Part shown: in pieces, positions 17,545 through 24,686 of the stretch
Numbering within the stretch: position 1 is the first letter of the stretch
Layout: every line of letters starts with the position of its first letter
Virus record (IMG/VR): IMGVR_UViG_3300035162_000138
Coordinates: 1-32,746 of that record
DNA length: 32,746 bases
Strand: one strand, 5' to 3'
Source of the DNA: a virus
Translations under genes and position numbers: made by a program
Notes under the pieces: generated by a model
Databases searched by the model: none
What the model saw: the letters and a program-made list of their open reading frames with translations, nothing else
Told to the model about the DNA's origin: nothing

Positions 17545-18941
17545 GCAATACCCTTCAAATTACGTTTGATTGCAGTTTTCCAACTGGACATAGCACCGGA
17601 CAAAGCCGTCGCCGCATCACTGGCCATTGTCAGGCACAATGCGTCGGCTAAATCCGGCGATTTAAGGCCACGCCTACGCATCTCGTCCTTACTCTCAGCT
17701 TTCATCTTGCCCGACGACGTAAACGAGTATCTAATCGCCGTCAGCTCTGACAAAAGCTGGTCATTATCCGGCAGCTTGCACGACCTATCCTCAAGCCAAG
17801 CCTTCGTCTTAAACCACAGCTCAGCCCGCAAATTCATGTATGTTTTGCCCATCGCCGGTGACTCGCCGACATTAATACCCCTGACCGGCGCACCTAACTC
17901 ACGCAAGCGGTCAACCACGCCACCGCCGACGCCAATGCTGTCAACAAGTATCTCACTAGGGCGCATACTTGACGGCAAATTTTCAAACTCAGCCATCACC
18001 CGGCCCACAGTCTGCATCAAATCCAACCCCTGCCAACTTGTTATCTCCGTCACCACGTTGCCATAACGCTTGCACAAAGCCGTCTTGTCCGATCCAAATC
18101 GAGCCACGTCCAAACCCCAGATTGGCTTTACATCCGGCGTGACCTCAACATCCCGGTGAATGGCGCTCTCAACCAAGTGAAACGGAACTATCGTGTTGTC
18201 ATCAGCCAGAGGGAACTCACCAAGCACCCTGATCCTGAAGGCGTTGCTATCCTCCCCATATCTAGCACGCATCTCGTCAACAAACTCATCGCTGACAAGT
18301 GGGCTTTCTATGCACGACCAACGCCGGGTCCACCAAGTCTCAGCCAGCCGGGTTTGGCTCTCGTAAAACGTACCGCTGGAGCGCGTCGGGTTGCTCAGCA
18401 GGATAGTCGTCGCCGCGTGGCCGGACATTGAACCAGCCGCCGCCTCAAAGACCTTCTCAGGCACACCAGACGCCTCGTCAACGACAAGTAGCACATTCTC
18501 CGAGTGAACACCGGCCAATGCTTCAGGCGTCTCAGCGCGGCTTGTGCGAGCCGATATGAACGCCTCAGATGGCGCGGCACACAGCTCAACCCGGTCCGAC
18601 TTGACCGTCAGCAGGATTTTCAACTGATCCGGCAGCTCGTTTATCCATCTTTTCAACTCAGCAAACAAAGCATCGAAAAGCTGACCACTGGTCGGCGCAG
18701 TCACCACAACCTTATTCGGAAAGCGCAACAAAACAAACCACAGCATAACCCAACTGGCCGACGTTGACTTGCCAGTACCGTGGCCACTGCGGATGCTGAT
18801 CTTGCGCTCGCCCGACGCAACAGCATTCAAAAACTCAGCCTGATAGTCATGCGGCGTAGCACCCAGCACCTCAGACACAAATAAAACCGGGTCATCCCGG
18901 TAACGCAGCACAAACTCTTCTAGGGGGTTGGCTTCATTCAT
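17541..18941 (-). CDS. terL: Terminase large subunit (packaging ATPase-nuclease)
   Basis: I set the start at the ATG at 18941 (466 residues), which has GAGG nine bases upstream and overlaps the small-subunit stop by eight bases; the frame is open further upstream inside the small-subunit gene. The N-terminal ATPase has a Walker A SGHGTGKS (about residues 52-59) and a Walker B LLVVDEA (about 151-157). The C-terminal RNase H-like nuclease has WGLDVARFGSD (Asp 278), ILVDSIGVGGG (Asp 334) and SPDLADAL (Asp 430, Asp 433). Length and motifs are complete. The enzyme cuts the concatemer and pumps DNA through the portal. The exact packaging type (cos or headful) cannot be told from the protein alone. 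Confidence 0.95.
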   Translation of the reverse strand: MNEANPLEEFVLRYRDDPVLFVSEVLGATPHDYQAEFLNAVASGERKISIRSGHGTGKSTSASWVMLWFVLLRFPNKVVVTAPTSGQLFDALFAELKRWINELPDQLKILLTVKSDRVELCAAPSEAFISARTSRAETPEALAGVHSENVLLVVDEASGVPEKVFEAAAGSMSGHAATTILLSNPTRSSGTFYESQTRLAETWWTRRWSCIESPLVSDEFVDEMRARYGEDSNAFRIRVLGEFPLADDNTIVPFHLVESAIHRDVEVTPDVKPIWGLDVARFGSDKTALCKRYGNVVTEITSWQGLDLMQTVGRVMAEFENLPSSMRPSEILVDSIGVGGGVVDRLRELGAPVRGINVGESPAMGKTYMNLRAELWFKTKAWLEDRSCKLPDNDQLLSELTAIRYSFTSSGKMKAESKDEMRRRGLKSPDLADALCLTMASDAATALSGAMSSWKTAIKRNLKGIA

Positions 18942-19434
18942 CTGTGACATCCTCATACTCAGCGTCAATGGCCAATGCCTCGCGCTCACGGTCCTCCGCG
19001 TCAATCGCGGCAATATCAGAGTTGACCTTGCGTAACGCATCCAAATGCATGTCGCTCACGCTAATCGTGACATTCGTCTGTGGCCGATTGCCGTAGCGCT
19101 CCTGATTATACGAGCCAGCCATAAACTTGCGCCACTGCACCTTCTCACGGGTGGCGGCAATCTCTTGCGTGGAGCTGGCACCATCCAGCGCGTCAACCAT
19201 GCCCAAGCCCTCCTCAACAAGCGCGTCAGCAGCAGCGTTCTTAGCCTTGCCAATGACCGCCGCATACTCCGGCACGCCATGTATCGTCTTGCTGAAATAT
19301 TCACGGCTGCAACCGTAGTTTTCCGCCAGCTTAGTCATCGTCTTGCCCGACGCCAACTCGTCGAACAAATACTCAGCACCGCCGCGCTGGGCGACATCAG
19401 TTAGAATTTTTTTTCGTAAAGGTTTTCCCGCCAT
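18934..19434 (-). CDS. terS: Terminase small subunit
   Basis: A 166-residue protein directly upstream of the large subunit. Residues about 20-55 form a helix-turn-helix-like segment (ELASGKTMTKLAENYGCSRE), then a central helix (VEEGLGMVDAL...EIAATREKVQWRKFMAG) and an acidic C-terminus (DAEDREREALAIDAEYEDVTDE in part). This arrangement, DNA-recognition domain, oligomerisation helices and acidic tail, is typical of small terminase subunits that bind the packaging site. The ATG has GGAG eight bases upstream. Confidence 0.85.
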   Translation of the reverse strand: MAGKPLRKKILTDVAQRGGAEYLFDELASGKTMTKLAENYGCSREYFSKTIHGVPEYAAVIGKAKNAAADALVEEGLGMVDALDGASSTQEIAATREKVQWRKFMAGSYNQERYGNRPQTNVTISVSDMHLDALRKVNSDIAAIDAEDREREALAIDAEYEDVTDE

Positions 19435-19491
19435 TTTTCTTTCTCCAAAGTTTTCAAATTTTACGCTGGTTATGTGTGTGTTGGCAAGGGG

Positions 19492-20025
19492 TCAGCGTTT
19501 GCCGTGGTTGGGGTGATAACCATACTTAACTTCAGCAGACCTGCGCACGGATACTGCTTCCTCAAAATCTTTAAATGAGCCAATTCTAACTGTTTTTTTG
19601 TTCACTCCAATACTAACTGTCCATCTCCAGTCTCGCTTGTCCCAATTAATTCCTATAACGCCAGACATATTCGTTGACGGGATTTTCGTATTTCTGGAAT
19701 TTCCAATTTGGTCAACGGCGCGTAAATTTTTAATCCTATTGTCAGACCTGACGCCATTTATGTGGTCTATCTGATCTTCAGGCCAATCGCCGTGGTGTAT
19801 AGCCCACGCGACCCTGTGAGACAGATAACTCTTGTTAAAGAGTCTAATTCGGCGGTAGCCCTTATGAACCTCTTCGTAAACTGGTTTGTTTGCAAATTTT
19901 GAGTTAAAAATTTTTATGGATGTTATCGGTGCGGGAAAGCTATCTGTGCGCCTACGCCAAGTAAGTGAACCTGTCTTTGGGTTGTACTTGATCGTTTGGT
20001 TGAGATCATCTATTGAAATTGTCAT
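19492..20025 (-). CDS. HNH endonuclease with AP2-like DNA-binding domain (homing type)
   Basis: I choose the ATG at 20025 (177 residues), which has AGGAG eight bases upstream. Residues about 70-101 hold the HNH_3 signature (SHRVAWAIHHGDWPEDQ, then DHING and DNRIKNLR). Residues about 120-162 (SGVIGINWDKRDWRWTVSI) resemble the AP2/ERF-type DNA-binding repeat that accompanies this nuclease in free-standing homing endonucleases. The gene looks more AT-rich than the terminase genes beside it, which suggests later arrival. Its place just upstream of terS recalls the HNH proteins that help packaging in HK97-like phages, but the AP2 domain makes a mobile homing nuclease more likely. Confidence 0.85.
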   Translation of the reverse strand: MTISIDDLNQTIKYNPKTGSLTWRRRTDSFPAPITSIKIFNSKFANKPVYEEVHKGYRRIRLFNKSYLSHRVAWAIHHGDWPEDQIDHINGVRSDNRIKNLRAVDQIGNSRNTKIPSTNMSGVIGINWDKRDWRWTVSIGVNKKTVRIGSFKDFEEAVSVRRSAEVKYGYHPNHGKR

Positions 20026-20055
20026 TGGCTGTACTCCTAAAATATGGCCGATCAA

Positions 20056-20086
20056 GTAGACGGGGCGCTACAACGCTGCCGTCTAC
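20056..20086. repeat. 8-bp inverted repeat, 15-nt loop
   Basis: GTAGACGG at 20056-20063 is the exact reverse complement of CCGTCTAC at 20079-20086. It lies 31 bp upstream of the HNH start and can form a hairpin in the 5' leader of a minus-strand transcript. It has no T-tract on either side, so it does not look like an intrinsic terminator. It could be a protein-binding dyad or RNA stem. Confidence 0.65.
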
Positions 20087-20131
20087 CCCCACACAATACC
20101 CCCCCAAATATTTCTTAGCAAGTTTATTTTT

Positions 20132-20181
20132 TTTCTGGCCGCGTGTGCGTGCTTTTCTACACACGCCCACCCGGCCAGAAA
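20132..20181. repeat. Long bulged hairpin (9 bp + 7 bp stem)
   Basis: TTTCTGGCC (20132-20140) pairs with GGCCAGAAA (20173-20181), and GCGTGTG (20141-20147) pairs with CACACGC (20160-20166); a CCACCC bulge and a 12-nt loop separate them. The plus strand has a T-run just before the stem and a G8 run just after it, so it is not a normal terminator on either strand. A cos/pac-linked structure, an origin hairpin or a structured leader are possible. Confidence 0.7.
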
Positions 20182-20239
20182 TCCTGACCCGGGGGGGGCA
20201 TTTTGCCTCATCCGCCAGCTAAGACGCATAATGGTGATT

Positions 20240-20268
20240 ATGTTAAATTTAATATGCAATGATTACAA
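20240..20268 (-). promoter_or_regulatory. Possible sigma70-like promoter facing the HNH and terminase genes
   Basis: Read on the minus strand, TTGTAA (20268-20263) and TAACAT (20245-20240) are separated by 17 bp; each matches four of six consensus bases. The block is AT-rich compared with its flanks. It would start transcription about 200 bp upstream of the HNH ATG and so drive the terminase operon. The match is weak, and phage late promoters often differ from sigma70 sites. Confidence 0.3.
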
Positions 20269-20311
20269 CGTGTTGACATTTATGGGGCATGATAACACCT
20301 ATCTGCCTTAT

Positions 20312-20355
20312 TGTTGCCACAATGTTGCCACAATGTTGACGCAATCTTGACACCA
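20312..20355 (+). repeat. Four 11-bp direct repeats
   Basis: TGTTGCCACAA occurs twice in tandem (20312-20322, 20323-20333), followed by TGTTGACGCAA (20334-20344) and a more diverged TCTTGACACCA (20345-20355). The 11-bp period places every copy on about the same DNA face, as in iterons or multi-site regulators. Confidence 0.65.
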
Positions 20356-20436
20356 TTCTGCCTTGTTTGCTACGCGAGCAGATGCGCGCTGAGCTGTGGC
20401 GATGTCTCGCGCAGAGCTTAACCCACCATTCACCTT

Positions 20437-20631
20437 TCAGTGGACAGTGTCGCCATCATCAACGCTATGCAGCTCAACGATTGCCTCAACCATTGCTTGT
20501 ACGACGCGCTCATAGTCTGAGCCATCAATCAGCCTACCGCCGATATAGTCAGCCAGCTCATCCAGCTCTAGCTCAGCTTCGTCGCTATCATCACAGTTCA
20601 AGCTCATCTTCAGTTCTATTCGGTACGCCAT
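20437..20631 (-). CDS. Small acidic hypothetical protein
   Basis: A 64-residue protein with an AAGGGGA ribosome-binding site five bases before its ATG. It is very acidic (DDSDEAELELDELADYIGG, YERVVQAMVEAIVELHSVDD) and mostly helical. I do not recognise it. It is the last gene of the leftward replication block before the long gap. Acidic small early proteins of phages often act as inhibitors or DNA mimics, but nothing here proves that. Confidence 0.6.
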   Translation of the reverse strand: MAYRIELKMSLNCDDSDEAELELDELADYIGGRLIDGSDYERVVQAMVEAIVELHSVDDGDTVH

Positions 20632-20769
20632 CGGCTTCCCCTTAAAGAAACGCCCCTGACTGCACTTGACGCAATCAGAGGCAGAGTTGTCGAGCTATCG
20701 GGAGGACAAGCCCGCACGTTCAATTAAAGTACAACTGCGCCCAGAAATCAAGATCAGTTGCATTTAGGC

Positions 20770-21060
20770 TCACTTGGCATCCTTTACGCTCTCAGCGGCC
20801 ATCTCACCGGCCAGCGCCGCATACCCACAAATGTCCACAAAGTTGTCGAGATGCGGCGAGGCTGACCCGCCCTTGCTCCTGCTGACCTTCATCAGCACCA
20901 TCATGGATGCCACGTCAACTGCGGTAATCTCCACGACGCCTAGATAAGCTGACCAGAACGCAGCTATGCGGCTGTGAGACGTCGCACTGTCTCCGTATGT
21001 GTCGTGTCGATCCTTGCTTATCAAGTGACCGGCGCTCTTCAGTATTTCATCACGTTTCAT
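20770..21060 (-). CDS. DUF6378-like small phage protein
   Basis: I choose the ATG at 21060 (96 residues), which has AAGGA seven bases upstream; a TTG at 21075 is possible but weaker. The sequence has the pattern of a widespread phage family: MKRDEILKSAGHLISKDRHD, TYGDS, IAAFWSAYLG, DVASMMVLMKVSRSKGG and DNFVDICGYAALAGE. Family members are small, helical and of unknown function, often found among nucleotide-metabolism or early genes. It overlaps nothing and follows the 198-residue gene by 11 bp. Confidence 0.72.
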   Translation of the reverse strand: MKRDEILKSAGHLISKDRHDTYGDSATSHSRIAAFWSAYLGVVEITAVDVASMMVLMKVSRSKGGSASPHLDNFVDICGYAALAGEMAAESVKDAK

Positions 21061-21071
21061 CTTGTCTTCCT

Positions 21072-21668
21072 TCAATCATGCCCAAATGGGATTTCATCAT
21101 CATACAACCTAACCTGAGTTATCTTAGCGTTAGGAAACTTGTTGACCACTGCGGCCATCATCTCATCTGTACGCACGCTTAGGACGGCACACACGTCATC
21201 CAAATGGTACACAGCCCACGTCGGCCTAGCCTTGCGCAATGCGCCTGCATCACCGCTGGCGAGGAAGCAATATATCTTGCCGCCCCACTCAACAATATGA
21301 CCATCAACTTGCGGCGGCTTGAAGCCGTCGGCCCTTGCTTTCTCATTCATCATCTTGAGTGCCTTTATGAGAGACGCAGACAACTCAGCACAGAGCGCGT
21401 AATCGTCTGTCATCATGGCGGCGTCCAGATCACCCTTCAGCTCTCTGTAGCGCAGCGCGTAAGCTGGCGGCACACTCTCGACCAGCGTATCACCCCAGAC
21501 CATTGCCGCCTTAGCTGACGCGGCACTAAACGGGACCACTGCTGCTGCTACCTTGTAATGGATCGGCTTACCGTAGTTAGTGTATTTGCTATCGAACTTT
21601 CCACGATTGGCCATCGCCGCTTTCGCTGCCTCTGACTTTTGCTTTCCTGCTTTAACTTTATTAACCAT
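21072..21668 (-). CDS. Hypothetical protein with SSB-like DDEIPF tip near its C-terminus
   Basis: A 198-residue protein. Residues 1-40 are basic (VKAGKQKSEAAKAAMANRGK); the middle is helical (LKGDLDAAMMTDDYALCAEL); residues about 115-190 are beta/alpha mixed (VDGHIVEWGGKIYCFLASGD, RPTWAVYHLDDVCAVL). It ends YDDEIPFGHD. DDEIPF is like the acidic tip by which single-strand-binding proteins dock partners and is also the very end of the window's own SSB candidate at 24724-25362. I recognise no domain; an accessory replication role is inferred from the tip and location. The gene follows a structured 341-bp leader region. Confidence 0.68.
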   Translation of the reverse strand: MVNKVKAGKQKSEAAKAAMANRGKFDSKYTNYGKPIHYKVAAAVVPFSAASAKAAMVWGDTLVESVPPAYALRYRELKGDLDAAMMTDDYALCAELSASLIKALKMMNEKARADGFKPPQVDGHIVEWGGKIYCFLASGDAGALRKARPTWAVYHLDDVCAVLSVRTDEMMAAVVNKFPNAKITQVRLYDDEIPFGHD

Positions 21669-21737
21669 TGTGGACCAACCCCCTTAACCTATTCCAACCT
21701 TGCCAACTGAAGCAAGGACGCAAAGCTGCGACTTTGA

Positions 21738-21767
21738 CGGGGCTTGGCGTCAGCCAAGAAAGCCCCG
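21738..21767. repeat. Stem-loop in the leader of the 198-residue gene
   Basis: CGGGG-CTTGGC (21738-21748) pairs with GCCAAG (21753-21758) and CCCCG (21763-21767), with a GTCA loop and an AAAG bulge. Next to it are CAAAG/CTTTG (21721-21736) and CCTTGC/GCAAGG hairpins. Together they form a three-stem block just before the gene start on the minus strand. Confidence 0.6.
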
Positions 21768-21790
21768 GCAATGGCGCTGCTGGTCGTCTC

Positions 21791-21826
21791 AAAAAAAGAG
21801 AGTGTTGGCATTGGCCAACTCTTTTT
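21791..21826. terminator. Bidirectional rho-independent terminator
   Basis: A stem GAGAGT-(G)-TTGGC / GCCAACTCT with an ATTG loop is flanked by A7 on the left and T5 on the right of the plus strand. Either strand therefore reads as GC stem followed by a T-run (T7 on the minus strand, T5 on the plus strand). On the minus strand it would end transcription arriving from the primase-helicase gene or act as an attenuator before the 198-residue gene. Confidence 0.75.
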
Positions 21827-21844
21827 AGACCTGCGTCTTGACAA

Positions 21845-22011
21845 AGTGCGCCACTGGGTGTAAATTTCCGGAGGAAATTCAGTAAATCCAGTGGCGCACT
21901 ATATAAATAAGGTGTTTGCGATATTTCCGAATCACCCTTAATTTCACGGCTTTCAGCCAAATGCGCCAGTCGCGCCACTGGTGCGCCACTGAGAAAATCC
22001 ACTGGCGCACT
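21845..22011. promoter_or_regulatory. Cluster of GCGCCACTGG-type sites around a TATATA box
   Basis: Six copies of a GCGCCA core lie in 167 bp: AGTGCGCCACTGG (21845-21857) and its exact reverse complement (21888-21900), TGCGCCAGT (21962-21970), GCGCCACTGG (21972-21981), GTGCGCCACTG (21981-21991) and ACTGGCGCACT (22001-22011). A TATATA box (21900-21905) lies between the two groups. A 7-bp hairpin (AATTTCC/GGAAATT, 21863-21879) is nested in the first pair. This looks like a multi-site operator or origin. No good -35 box was found. Confidence 0.6.
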
Positions 22012-22336
22012 ACTCAACGACATCAAAATCTTCTTCTTTTTCGGCTTCCACTTGCCGCTTGACTAACTCGTCAACAAACGCGCTCAGCGGCTCAATGGCC
22101 TTCTCGTACTTAAACTGTCCCTTTGACTTGTGTGGCCAGAAGTTCATCTCAACGTCGTCATCGCCTATCTTGGTGACGCACTGGATGTGCCACGGAGCGG
22201 CGGCATAGTTTGGCCAGTAGAAATCAACATTCGGGTTTGCCTTTACCCAACCAGCAAACTCTTTTATGTTTCTCACTTGTTCGCTTGCGTTCTTACTATG
22301 GAAGCAATCCCCCCACCATCCGGTAAACTTTGTCAT
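22010..22336 (-). CDS. Hypothetical early protein
   Basis: A 108-residue protein whose ATG overlaps the primase-helicase stop as ATGA. It is Trp-rich (FTGWWGDCFH, AGWVKAN, DFYWPNYAAAPWHIQCV, MNFWPHK) and ends in a charged helix (FVDELVKRQVEAEKEEDFDVVE in part). I do not recognise a family. Its coupling to the primase-helicase suggests a replication-linked role; the last codons run into the GCGCCA site cluster. Confidence 0.65.
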   Translation of the reverse strand: MTKFTGWWGDCFHSKNASEQVRNIKEFAGWVKANPNVDFYWPNYAAAPWHIQCVTKIGDDDVEMNFWPHKSKGQFKYEKAIEPLSAFVDELVKRQVEAEKEEDFDVVE

Positions 22337-24645
22337 ATTCCCATCTCCCCAACTCTACCTGTTGACATCACGCCGCCACGCTCCTTGCGCTGGCTTGGGC
22401 TGTGATACTGTTGCTCTTCAATCAAACCTTCATCCATCCACTTGCGCAGAATTGACTTGGCCTGCCCGCTGGTCTTCGCGTCGTCCATGTTTGGAAACAC
22501 ATATCCCGTGATGACTAGGCCAACCCAGCGCTGCCGGTCTTGCGGCCTGATTGAGTAGCGCTCGCCATCCTCTGGCCCCTTGTCGATGAGCGCCAGCATA
22601 TTGTTGACTACACTGGTTGACATGCCTGACCACTGATCTGGCAGGTTGAACTCAACGGCCACGCCAATGTATTCTTCGTTGTCGAGCTTGACGCCAATCA
22701 TGCGGCGGTAGACTGCCTTGTCTGCTGGCGCGCTGAGATTAGCTTTGCCGTCATCAACCCTAAACAGACCTCTGGCGCTGTCTTCCGGCACGCCCAGCGC
22801 AGTTGCGTCTTCTAGGCTAACTCGGTTGATAACTCTGGCTGCTCTGGCCGCACCGATAAGTGAGCCTGCGCCTCGGACGCTATCTATGTCAGCGTCAACG
22901 CCGTTGCCCTTTCTGACGTGATGCACGACGTGGATGGCGACATTGGCCTCTCTGGCCAGCTTGCGCAGCATTGCGACCACCACCTGCACGCTCATATTGG
23001 AATTTTCGTTAACTTGGTGAACTGACACAAATGGGTCAATTATGACTAAACCAATATTATTCGCTTTGATCTTGTCGCGCATTAAGTTGAGCAGGGCGTC
23101 ATTTTGGATTATGCCGTCCCTCGTCTCAGCGGCCAGCGTGATGCCAATTGTGTCTTCCGCATCCATAAACAGCTTGCCGTCAATGTCATCGTGGCTGACT
23201 TTGTAATGCTTCATAGCCGCTGCCAAGCGCAGTTGCATTTCTGACAGATCGTCCTCTAAATTAATTATCCAAGTATTTGCCTGCTGGATTACCTTTTCGT
23301 TCAGCAATGGCCGATTCGTTGCTACTGCTAACGCCTCAACCATAGTAAGAGAAGTCTTGCCTATACCACCGGCGGATGCCGTGACGCTGACAAAACCTCT
23401 GATGTGGTGATGACCATATACCCACTGCCTGCGCGGCAAACTTGCCTCATCGAACCGGAAGACCCTAGTCGGCCATTCCTGCCTCTGTGCAGGCTTAGGT
23501 TGGACCTCTGGCGCAATCTGGGCCTCTGGCACGGTGTCAAAGTCGTCTAAGCCATCATCAGGCTCGTATTCGGCCCCTGGTGTCGCCTGCTTGACCTCTT
23601 CAAACGGACTGGGCCGCAATTCGGCTGCGTAAGTCCTGACAGCCACCCGCATGTCGTTCCCATGCTCGTAATAGCAATACAGGTCAAATGCGTCGCCCCA
23701 GCAAAACTCTGCGCTGGTCTGGCCTATGCCTGCCGCCATGTCTGAACCTGACAGGCTGACCCAGTGCGTGCCGAAATCTTTGGTGGCGTGCGAGCCAGAT
23801 GTTTGCATTGGTGAGCGGTAGCTGTCGGAGCGACCTTGCTTCTCGTAGCCATGCTTGACCATCAGGTCGGCAATCGTGTTGCTACGATTAAACTCGGCAA
23901 CTGGATCACTCTCACCAAACTTATTTTGCTTTTCTTCACGCTGCTGCGCTCTAATTGCACGCTCGGCGGCGGCACGTTGCTCGGCTATCTCGGCATTCTT
24001 GCGCCTAAAAATCAAGTTTGCCCAGATTGTGCTTTCCTTTGGCACAAGCAGGCCGTCACCGCGATTGCGTGCGCCGTGGTAAAACAGCGGGTGACCGGCG
24101 CTGTCTCGCTTGGCTGGCGGCACGTTTGGAAGGAAGATTGGTTGGCCAGTGCGCGATAATGCTGGGTCAGCGGTTATATTTTCTGCGGCTAACAGCTCAA
24201 ACAGAGATAGCTGGGCGTCAACGTAATCCTCGCCGGAGATAGGCTCAGACAGCGGGATAAGTGCGCGCCACTTGCGGTTGTCTTCGCTGGCCCCGGCTGA
24301 CGAATAAAACAGCGAAGACGCATTGCCGGTAACTCGGTCAACGGCTTTGCGCAACTCTGTGAGCGACGGGTCGCCCTCATCCACGTCAATGGCCAGCATC
24401 CAGTATTCGCCGCGCTCACGTTGAGCCGCGTGGCTCCTGCCGTCATGCTCACGATAAGTTGATGGGATGATGAACGCGGCCTTTGACTTCTCAATGGCCT
24501 GCGGTTCATCCACCAGTGCCGCAATTTCCTTCAGCTTGATTGGTGAATACTGTGACCCGGCGTCGTTTATGCGAGTGTCCAGCGCACCGGCTGCAAGTAG
24601 CATCTCAACCTTGCCAACGTCGCTTGTTTTTGTTAAAGTTTTCAT
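22333..24645 (-). CDS. Primase-helicase: AEP-like primase domain plus RepA/AAA_25-type helicase
   Basis: I place the start at the ATG at 24645 (770 residues); the frame continues upstream only through a hairpin to a TTG. The N-terminal part has the primase-polymerase pattern: MLAIDVDEGDPS (about residues 83-94), an SSLFYSSAGASEDNRKWR segment, RALIPLSEPI and DPALSRTGQPIFLPNVP. A middle region (about 250-345) has the FGTHWVSLSG and GDAFDLYCYYEHG segments typical of these fusions. The helicase has a Walker A TASAGGIGKTS (about 422-432), a Walker B IGLVIIDPFVSV (about 531-542) and HVVHHVRKG. It would prime and unwind phage DNA; with no phage polymerase seen, host polymerase is likely used. Confidence 0.82.
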   Translation of the reverse strand: MKTLTKTSDVGKVEMLLAAGALDTRINDAGSQYSPIKLKEIAALVDEPQAIEKSKAAFIIPSTYREHDGRSHAAQRERGEYWMLAIDVDEGDPSLTELRKAVDRVTGNASSLFYSSAGASEDNRKWRALIPLSEPISGEDYVDAQLSLFELLAAENITADPALSRTGQPIFLPNVPPAKRDSAGHPLFYHGARNRGDGLLVPKESTIWANLIFRRKNAEIAEQRAAAERAIRAQQREEKQNKFGESDPVAEFNRSNTIADLMVKHGYEKQGRSDSYRSPMQTSGSHATKDFGTHWVSLSGSDMAAGIGQTSAEFCWGDAFDLYCYYEHGNDMRVAVRTYAAELRPSPFEEVKQATPGAEYEPDDGLDDFDTVPEAQIAPEVQPKPAQRQEWPTRVFRFDEASLPRRQWVYGHHHIRGFVSVTASAGGIGKTSLTMVEALAVATNRPLLNEKVIQQANTWIINLEDDLSEMQLRLAAAMKHYKVSHDDIDGKLFMDAEDTIGITLAAETRDGIIQNDALLNLMRDKIKANNIGLVIIDPFVSVHQVNENSNMSVQVVVAMLRKLAREANVAIHVVHHVRKGNGVDADIDSVRGAGSLIGAARAARVINRVSLEDATALGVPEDSARGLFRVDDGKANLSAPADKAVYRRMIGVKLDNEEYIGVAVEFNLPDQWSGMSTSVVNNMLALIDKGPEDGERYSIRPQDRQRWVGLVITGYVFPNMDDAKTSGQAKSILRKWMDEGLIEEQQYHSPSQRKERGGVMSTGRVGEMGI

Positions 24646-24686
24646 ATTCGGACTTTCTCCAATCAATCGGTCTGTTTTCCTAGTGG

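Larger units (their letters stand above)
20026..20436. other. 411-bp non-coding gap between replication and packaging modules
   Basis: No supportable gene. It holds, left to right, an 8-bp inverted repeat (20056-20086), a C7 run (20099-20105), a long interrupted hairpin (20132-20181), a G8 run (20191-20198), an AT-rich block with a possible minus-strand promoter (20240-20268) and short direct repeats (20312-20355). This is where a packaging (cos or pac) site, a late promoter or an origin might be expected; I cannot choose among them from sequence alone. Confidence 0.7.
21669..22009. other. 341-bp structured non-coding region
   Basis: No convincing gene. On the minus strand it holds, in order of reading, four GCGCCA-core sites, a TATATA box, a 13-bp inverted repeat with a nested hairpin, an intrinsic terminator-like hairpin, three further stem-loops and then the ribosome-binding site of the 198-residue gene (a GGGGG run nine bases before the ATG). 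One long minus-strand frame spans it but has biased, Pro/Leu/Arg-rich sequence produced by the hairpins. Confidence 0.7.

Noticed and set aside
18942-19040. Longer N-terminus for the large terminase
   Set aside because: The extra 33 residues lie fully inside the terS coding region, are Arg-rich and unlike terminase N-termini, and the ATG at 18941 has a proper ribosome site.
21695-21740. Possible c-di-GMP-I riboswitch piece (GGACGCAAAGC)
   Set aside because: Only one conserved segment is present; the GGCAAACC part and the receptor helix are missing, and on that strand no gene follows.
21661-22026. Minus-strand open frame of 121 codons across the structured gap
   Set aside because: Its sequence is biased by the hairpins (Pro, Leu, Arg, Cys-rich without clear secondary structure), it begins within the preceding gene without a ribosome site, and the region has terminator and operator-like structure instead.
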